Made by a program: the position numbers and the translations under genes. The notes beneath the pieces are model-generated. The model saw nothing but the letters and a program-made list of their open reading frames with translations, did not search any database and was not told where the DNA came from. A DNA stretch of 64,000 nucleotides from Anoxybacteroides rupiense (GTDB lineage: Bacteria; Bacillota; Bacilli; Bacillales; Anoxybacillaceae): contig NZ_JACIDF010000001.1 in assembly GCF_014196195.1 (NCBI RefSeq), forward strand, positions 310,001-374,000, read 5' to 3'. Below, one piece after another: positions 60,099 through 64,000 of the stretch. Each line of letters begins with the position of its first letter. Position 1 is the stretch's first letter.

Positions 60099-61022
60099 CT
60101 ATTGCGGCAAATGCTCATAAAAATTGCGGAAAAGAAATTGTTCCACATCTGTTTCAGAATAGCGCTTTTGCAGCTCGTTAATTAAATTTTCATAACCTCT
60201 TGCATTCTCCAATCCCGCCGCTGTTGTTTCGATGCCGTCGAAATCAGAACCAAAGCCGACATGGCGCGAACCGCCAAGCGAGCAAACGTGCTCAAGATGG
60301 CGGAGAACATCCAAAACAGCAGCCTGCTCTGCGTTTTCAGATAAAAAATATGGAACAAAGCTGAGACCGATCATACCATTTTTGCGAATGAGCGCTTGAA
60401 TTTGTTCATCACGCAAGTTTCGCGGATGTGGGCACAAAAGGTAAGCATTCGAATGAGAAGCAATTGGAAATTGGGCGATCTCCATCACATCCCAAAACGC
60501 TTTTTCCGATAAATGAGAAACATCTGTCCATCGTTTCATTTCATTTAATTGTTGAATGACTTCTTTTCCAAACTGAGTTAAACCAGCTCCCCGTTTTTCC
60601 CATGCCCCATCGGCAACAGCATTAGCCCAGTTCCATGTTAATCCAACTGACATCACACCAAGTCGCAAAAGGGTTTTCAGTTTGATAAGGTTTGTTCCAA
60701 TCGCCTCGCAGCCTTCAAGCGTAAGCATCGCTCCGATCTCATCATCTGCCAACGCCGAGATGTCCGCCTTGGACTGAACAAATTTCACATTTGGAAAACG
60801 GGCAACAATCTTTTCAAAAAACAAGTCCACCATTTCCAGCGCAGCAGTAAAACGAATTTCTTCTGGCACACGCTCAGGAACATAGATCGCAAAGCATTGC
60901 ACCTTGCTGTTTATATTCATTAACGATTGCAGTGTTACATGGAGTTCTTTGCTATCATAAAATGATAAAGTCCGGTTGAGCCACAGCTTCATCAGAACAT
61001 CACAATGTGCATCAAAAATCAT
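60099..61022 (-). CDS. Membrane-dipeptidase family (M19) metallopeptidase
   Basis: The 307-residue TIM-barrel enzyme shows the M19 zinc ligands FDAHCDVL (HxD near the N-terminus), the bridging Glu in LTLEGCEAIG (about 110-119), a His in ASHSNAYLLCPHPRNLRDEQ and the late GSDFDGIE. DVSHLSEKAFWDV is also typical. It would hydrolyse dipeptides, possibly with D-residues. There is no signal peptide, so it is cytoplasmic. GGGAGGG precedes the ATG at 61022. A terminator stands between it and spoVS, suggesting its own expression or read-through. Confidence 0.93.
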   Translation of the reverse strand: MIFDAHCDVLMKLWLNRTLSFYDSKELHVTLQSLMNINSKVQCFAIYVPERVPEEIRFTAALEMVDLFFEKIVARFPNVKFVQSKADISALADDEIGAMLTLEGCEAIGTNLIKLKTLLRLGVMSVGLTWNWANAVADGAWEKRGAGLTQFGKEVIQQLNEMKRWTDVSHLSEKAFWDVMEIAQFPIASHSNAYLLCPHPRNLRDEQIQALIRKNGMIGLSFVPYFLSENAEQAAVLDVLRHLEHVCSLGGSRHVGFGSDFDGIETTAAGLENARGYENLINELQKRYSETDVEQFLFRNFYEHLPQ

Positions 61023-61052
61023 CTGTAACCCTCCCAGAAGCAAAATAAAAAT

Positions 61053-61076
61053 AACCTGTTTGAGAGCAAACAGGTT
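61053..61076 (-). terminator. Terminator of spoVS
   Basis: AACCTGTTT and AAACAGGTT form a perfect 9-bp stem around 6 bases, followed by ATTTTTATTTTG on the minus strand, 18 bases after the spoVS stop. Confidence 0.85.
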
Positions 61077-61094
61077 ATGATATGATTGGACCCA

Positions 61095-61355
61095 TCAGCG
61101 AGGTTCGACGATCAATTTAATCGCTGTGCGCTCTTCGCCATCAATGATTATGTCTGTGAATGCAGGAATACAAATAAGGTCTACTCCACTCGGTGCCACA
61201 AATCCTCGTGCGATCGCTACGGCCTTAACGGCTTGGTTTAATGCACCTGCGCCAATCGCTTGGATTTCGGCAGCTCCGCGTTCACGCAATACTCCAGCAA
61301 GTGCACCAGCTACAGAGTTAGGGTTCGATTTTGCTGAAACTTTTAATATTTCCAT
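61095..61355 (-). CDS. spoVS: Stage V sporulation protein S
   Basis: The 86-residue Alba-like protein reads MEILKVSAKSNPNSVAGALA, RGAAEIQAIGAGALNQAVKA and IPAFTDIIIDGEERTAIKLI, essentially the invariant SpoVS sequence. In B. subtilis it is made early in sporulation and affects septation, coat assembly and biofilm formation; its biochemistry is unclear. AAGGAGGAACCAGG serves the ATG at 61355; the frame opens 24 bases earlier without need. The order spoVS-ymdB-rny is as in B. subtilis. Confidence 0.98.
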   Translation of the reverse strand: MEILKVSAKSNPNSVAGALAGVLRERGAAEIQAIGAGALNQAVKAVAIARGFVAPSGVDLICIPAFTDIIIDGEERTAIKLIVEPR

Positions 61356-61486
61356 TCCTGGTTCCTCCTTAATTTCCACATAAGTTCATTCGTTATAAAT
61401 TTCGTTCCATTTTTACTATATTCACTGTTTTCTCAAGTATTCCTGCTAGAATCAAAAATATTTTTTTAAAATTCTCAAAACAACCA

Positions 61487-62281
61487 TTATTCAAAATAAG
61501 GGTGATCGTCGTTGATCATAACCCGTTCAATCGCTTTGGCTTTTCCCGTTTTCGGTTCGATATGAATCAATACAGCATTCAGCTGACTTCTTCCTTCAGG
61601 CACTTCAAATCGGACAGGAAGAGAGGTCAAAAACTTCCGCAACACAGCTTCACGATCTACTCCTAAAATACCGTCGTATAAGCCCGTCATGCCAACATCT
61701 GTCATATATGCTGTTCCTCGCGGAAGAATACGGGCATCAGCTGTTTGAACATGTGTGTGCGTACCTACTACTGCTGAAACACGGCCATCTAAATACCAGC
61801 CCATCGCTTGTTTTTCGCTTGTAGCCTCAGCATGAAAGTCTACGAAAATCATTGGCGTTCGCTGCAACGCTTCTGCAATTAATTCATCCGCCTTTTTAAA
61901 AGGACAATCAATGGCCGGTAAAAACGTTCGTCCTTGCAAGTTAATGATAGCCACCTCTCCATGCTCTGTCTGTACGTATACAAGTCCCTTTCCTGGGGTC
62001 CCTTCCGGAAAATTAGCAGGACGAACAAGCGATTTCGCCTCATCTATAAACTCAAAAATATCGCGGTTATCCCATGCATGATTTCCAAGTGTAATCACAT
62101 GAGCCCCCTGATCAAGAAAACTGCGATATATTTTTCCGGTAATTCCTTTTCCTCCTGCTGCATTTTCTCCGTTGACAATAATGGCACTCGGCTTATGCTT
62201 TGCTTTTAATTTCGGAAGATATTGTTCGACCATTTTTCTTCCTGGCGATCCCACGACGTCTCCAATAAACAACAGTTTCAT
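61487..62281 (-). CDS. ymdB: YmdB metallophosphodiesterase
   Basis: The 264-residue calcineurin-like phosphodiesterase has metal ligands in FIGDVVGSPGR (Asp8), NGENAAGG (Glu), LGNHAWDN (Asn, His), VDFHAEATSEK (His) and VGTHTHVQTAD (His, His). YmdB hydrolyses 2',3'-cAMP and other cyclic nucleotides and steers B. subtilis toward biofilm rather than motility. AGAAAGGG precedes the ATG. It lies 85 bases after rny, with the rny terminator in between, and upstream of spoVS. Confidence 0.97.
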   Translation of the reverse strand: MKLLFIGDVVGSPGRKMVEQYLPKLKAKHKPSAIIVNGENAAGGKGITGKIYRSFLDQGAHVITLGNHAWDNRDIFEFIDEAKSLVRPANFPEGTPGKGLVYVQTEHGEVAIINLQGRTFLPAIDCPFKKADELIAEALQRTPMIFVDFHAEATSEKQAMGWYLDGRVSAVVGTHTHVQTADARILPRGTAYMTDVGMTGLYDGILGVDREAVLRKFLTSLPVRFEVPEGRSQLNAVLIHIEPKTGKAKAIERVMINDDHPYFE

Positions 62282-62343
62282 CTTATAACCCTTTCTAATA
62301 TTAGAAGTCTCACTAGTTCAAGTTTGTCATAAAACCAAAAAAA

Positions 62344-62371
62344 AATAAAGTGGCAATACCGCCACTTTATT
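62344..62371 (-). terminator. Terminator of rny
   Basis: AATAAAGTGGC and GCCACTTTATT form a perfect 11-bp stem around 6 bases that overlaps the rny stop codon. On the minus strand it is followed by TTTTTTTGG. Confidence 0.9.
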
Positions 62372-63926
62372 TTGCATATTCCACCGCTCTTGTCTCACGA
62401 ATAACGGTAATTTTTATATGTCCTGGATAATCAAGCTCTTCTTCAATCTGTTTGCGAATGTCGCGAGCTAAACGATGCGCCTCAAGATCATCAATGGCAT
62501 CTGGTTTCACCATAATCCGCACTTCGCGTCCTGCCTGAATCGCATAGGATTTTTCAACTCCTTCATGCGATTCAGCAATTTCCTCAAGCTTTTCGAGACG
62601 GCGTATATAATTTTCCAACGTCTCACTTCTCGCTCCAGGCCTTGCTGCAGACAATGCATCTGCTGCCGCCACTAAAACGGCGATAATGGAAGTTGGTTCC
62701 GTATCGCCATGGTGGGAAGCGATACTATTAATTACCACCGGATGTTCTTTATATTTCGTTGCCAGTTCAACACCAATTTCAACATGGCTTCCTTCCACTT
62801 CATGATCGATAGCTTTTCCAATATCATGGAGCAAACCGGCTCTTCTTGCAAGCATCTCATCCTCGCCCAGTTCAGCAGCCATCAGCCCAGCTAAAAAAGC
62901 CACCTCCATCGAGTGTTTCAACACGTTTTGTCCGTAGCTTGTCCGGAACTTAAGACGACCTAAAATTTTGATTAAGTCTGGATGCAGCCCATGAACACCC
63001 ACTTCGAAAGTCGTTTGTTCCCCGACTTCACGAATGTGTTCATCCACTTCACGTCTCGCCTTTTCCACCATTTCTTCAATTCGCGCCGGATGAATGCGGC
63101 CATCTTGAACAAGCTTATCCAAAGCAAGTCTGGCCGTTTCTCGGCGAATCGGATCAAACCCTGATAAAATGACCGCTTCTGGCGTATCATCAATAATTAA
63201 ATCAATTCCTGTCAATGTTTCGAGCGTGCGAATATTGCGCCCTTCACGGCCAATAATCCGACCTTTCATCTCGTCGTTTGGCAGGTTTACAACAGATACA
63301 GTCGTTTCTGCCACATGGTCAGCTGCACAGCGCTGAATTGCAAGCGATAAAATTTCTTTAGCCTTCTTATCTGCTTCTTCTTTCGCGCGCATCTCGGCCT
63401 CTTTAATCATGACAGCAATTTCATGGGATAGCTCTTTCTCAACACGCTCTAAAATAATCTGGCGTGCTTCTTCGCGCGTTAGGCTAGAAATACGCTCCAA
63501 TTCGGCCTGTTCCTTGTTCACGAGTTCTTCCACTTTGCTTTCCATCTCTTCAATATGCTGTTGTCTTTGGTTAAGAGTGTCTTCTTTTTTCTCTAAAAGC
63601 GTCTCGCGTTTGTTCAGCATTTCATCCTTGCGGTCGAGATTCTCTTCCTTTTGCAGCAAGCGGTTTTCCTGTCTTTGTAATTCACTGCGACGATCACGAA
63701 TCTCGCGCTCAGCCTCTGTTCGAAGTTTATGAATCTCATCCTTCGCCTCAAGAAGCGCTTCTTTTTTCAACGCATCCGCTTCACGTTTTGCTTCTTCAAG
63801 AATTTGGTTCGCAGCTACTTGTGCGCCGCCAATTTTCGCCTCAGCAATCGATTTACGAACAAAAAAGCCAACAACTGCACCAACGATTAGACCAAGCAAA
63901 GCGGAGATGATTGTACTGACCCCCAT
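62367..63926 (-). CDS. rny: Ribonuclease Y
   Basis: The 519-residue endoribonuclease has an N-terminal membrane helix (about 1-24), a long charged coiled coil (about 30-200; [31 protein letters not shown]), a KH domain ([20 protein letters not shown]) and an HD domain ([20 protein letters not shown], about 365-384, with His-Asp). It starts mRNA decay at the membrane and is guided by the Y-complex including YmcA. The GTG six bases further out (63935) belongs to the AGGAGGTG ribosome binding site, so the ATG at 63926 is the start. It ends in [12 protein letters not shown], as in B. subtilis. Confidence 0.98.
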   Translation of the reverse strand: MGVSTIISALLGLIVGAVVGFFVRKSIAEAKIGGAQVAANQILEEAKREADALKKEALLEAKDEIHKLRTEAEREIRDRRSELQRQENRLLQKEENLDRKDEMLNKRETLLEKKEDTLNQRQQHIEEMESKVEELVNKEQAELERISSLTREEARQIILERVEKELSHEIAVMIKEAEMRAKEEADKKAKEILSLAIQRCAADHVAETTVSVVNLPNDEMKGRIIGREGRNIRTLETLTGIDLIIDDTPEAVILSGFDPIRRETARLALDKLVQDGRIHPARIEEMVEKARREVDEHIREVGEQTTFEVGVHGLHPDLIKILGRLKFRTSYGQNVLKHSMEVAFLAGLMAAELGEDEMLARRAGLLHDIGKAIDHEVEGSHVEIGVELATKYKEHPVVINSIASHHGDTEPTSIIAVLVAAADALSAARPGARSETLENYIRRLEKLEEIAESHEGVEKSYAIQAGREVRIMVKPDAIDDLEAHRLARDIRKQIEEELDYPGHIKITVIRETRAVEYAK

Positions 63927-64000
63927 CCTTTTCACCTCCTCTTGCTATAAACTGGTTTGCTGTTTCATGAATGTCGGCGTGTACATTGTTACAAATTCAA

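Noticed and set aside
63409-63732. Plus-strand frame of Ser/Arg/Phe repeats opposite rny
   Set aside because: It is the complement of the charged coiled coil of RNase Y; the low complexity is explained by that gene.
1-64000. tRNA, rRNA, T-box or metabolite riboswitch structures
   Set aside because: I looked at the longer gaps for conserved motifs (T-box GGTGG, tRNA arms, SAM or purine riboswitch cores) and saw none. A covariance-model scan would be needed to exclude them fully.

Overview
The window reads as a chromosomal segment of an endospore-forming member of the Bacillaceae, probably from the Geobacillus/Parageobacillus/Anoxybacillus neighbourhood. The evidence is sporulation genes (spoVK, cotE, spoVS, a yjcZ-type peptide), AGGAGG-type ribosome binding sites, frequent TTG/GTG starts, and a backbone in the Bacillus subtilis order: rny-ymdB-spoVS-miaB-ymcA-cotE-mutS-mutL ... 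miaA-hfq ... spoVK ... hflX-ynbB-glnR-glnA, nearly all on the minus strand. The genus is inference; no rRNA is present. I see no tRNA, rRNA, CRISPR array, prophage or intact transposon.

Layout. 1-4.2 kb is an accessory stretch: a truncated membrane-anchored protein, a DUF6173-like protein, an ASCH protein, a zinc-ribbon protein, a secreted M23 peptidase, a dead IS256-type element and a HIT hydrolase. 4.3-9 kb carries glnA-glnR with a GlnR box, ynbB and hflX. 10.4-17.9 kb is a six-gene acyl-CoA catabolic operon inserted between hflX and spoVK, opposite a TRIC-type channel gene. 18-20.7 kb holds spoVK, hfq and miaA. From about 20.8 to 49 kb lies a large accessory block between miaA and mutL: a chemoreceptor, two DHA2-type MFS exporters, an OpuD-type betaine carrier, a yhbD-bactofilin-bactofilin-MFS operon, a polysaccharide deacetylase, an azoreductase, a ycnJ-ycnI copper pair, a YitT protein, a YjcZ peptide, a small L,D-transpeptidase, a coiled-coil protein, a TetR-controlled ABC exporter, a CAP/SCP secreted protein, a tandem pair of cupins, and a MurNAc salvage operon murR-murP-mupG-murQ. 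From 49 kb onward the conserved backbone resumes: mutL-mutS, cotE, ymcA-miaB, korA-korB, an M19 dipeptidase, spoVS, ymdB and rny.

How the genes fit together. The backbone covers nitrogen assimilation and its repressor (glnRA), tRNA A37 modification (miaA, miaB), mismatch repair (mutSL), mRNA decay and biofilm/sporulation control (rny, ymdB, ymcA, hfq) and spore formation (spoVK, spoVS, cotE). The acyl-CoA operon supplies two ligases, a dehydrogenase, a CoA-transferase/racemase, a 3-hydroxyacyl-CoA dehydrogenase and a thiolase, but no enoyl-CoA hydratase or ETF. The murRP-mupG-murQ operon should import MurNAc-containing sugars by PTS, split 6-phospho-MurNAc-GlcNAc and remove the lactyl ether.

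The least explained items are the tandem cupin operon with a sigma-K-like promoter and a Tyr/Pro/Gln-rich tail, the bactofilin-MFS operon with a MerR-like promoter dyad, and several short coding-like frames in intergenic gaps (7.5, 9.3, 44.4 and 59.8 kb). Regulatory sites and terminators were found by eye, and their positions are exact only for the repeats described.
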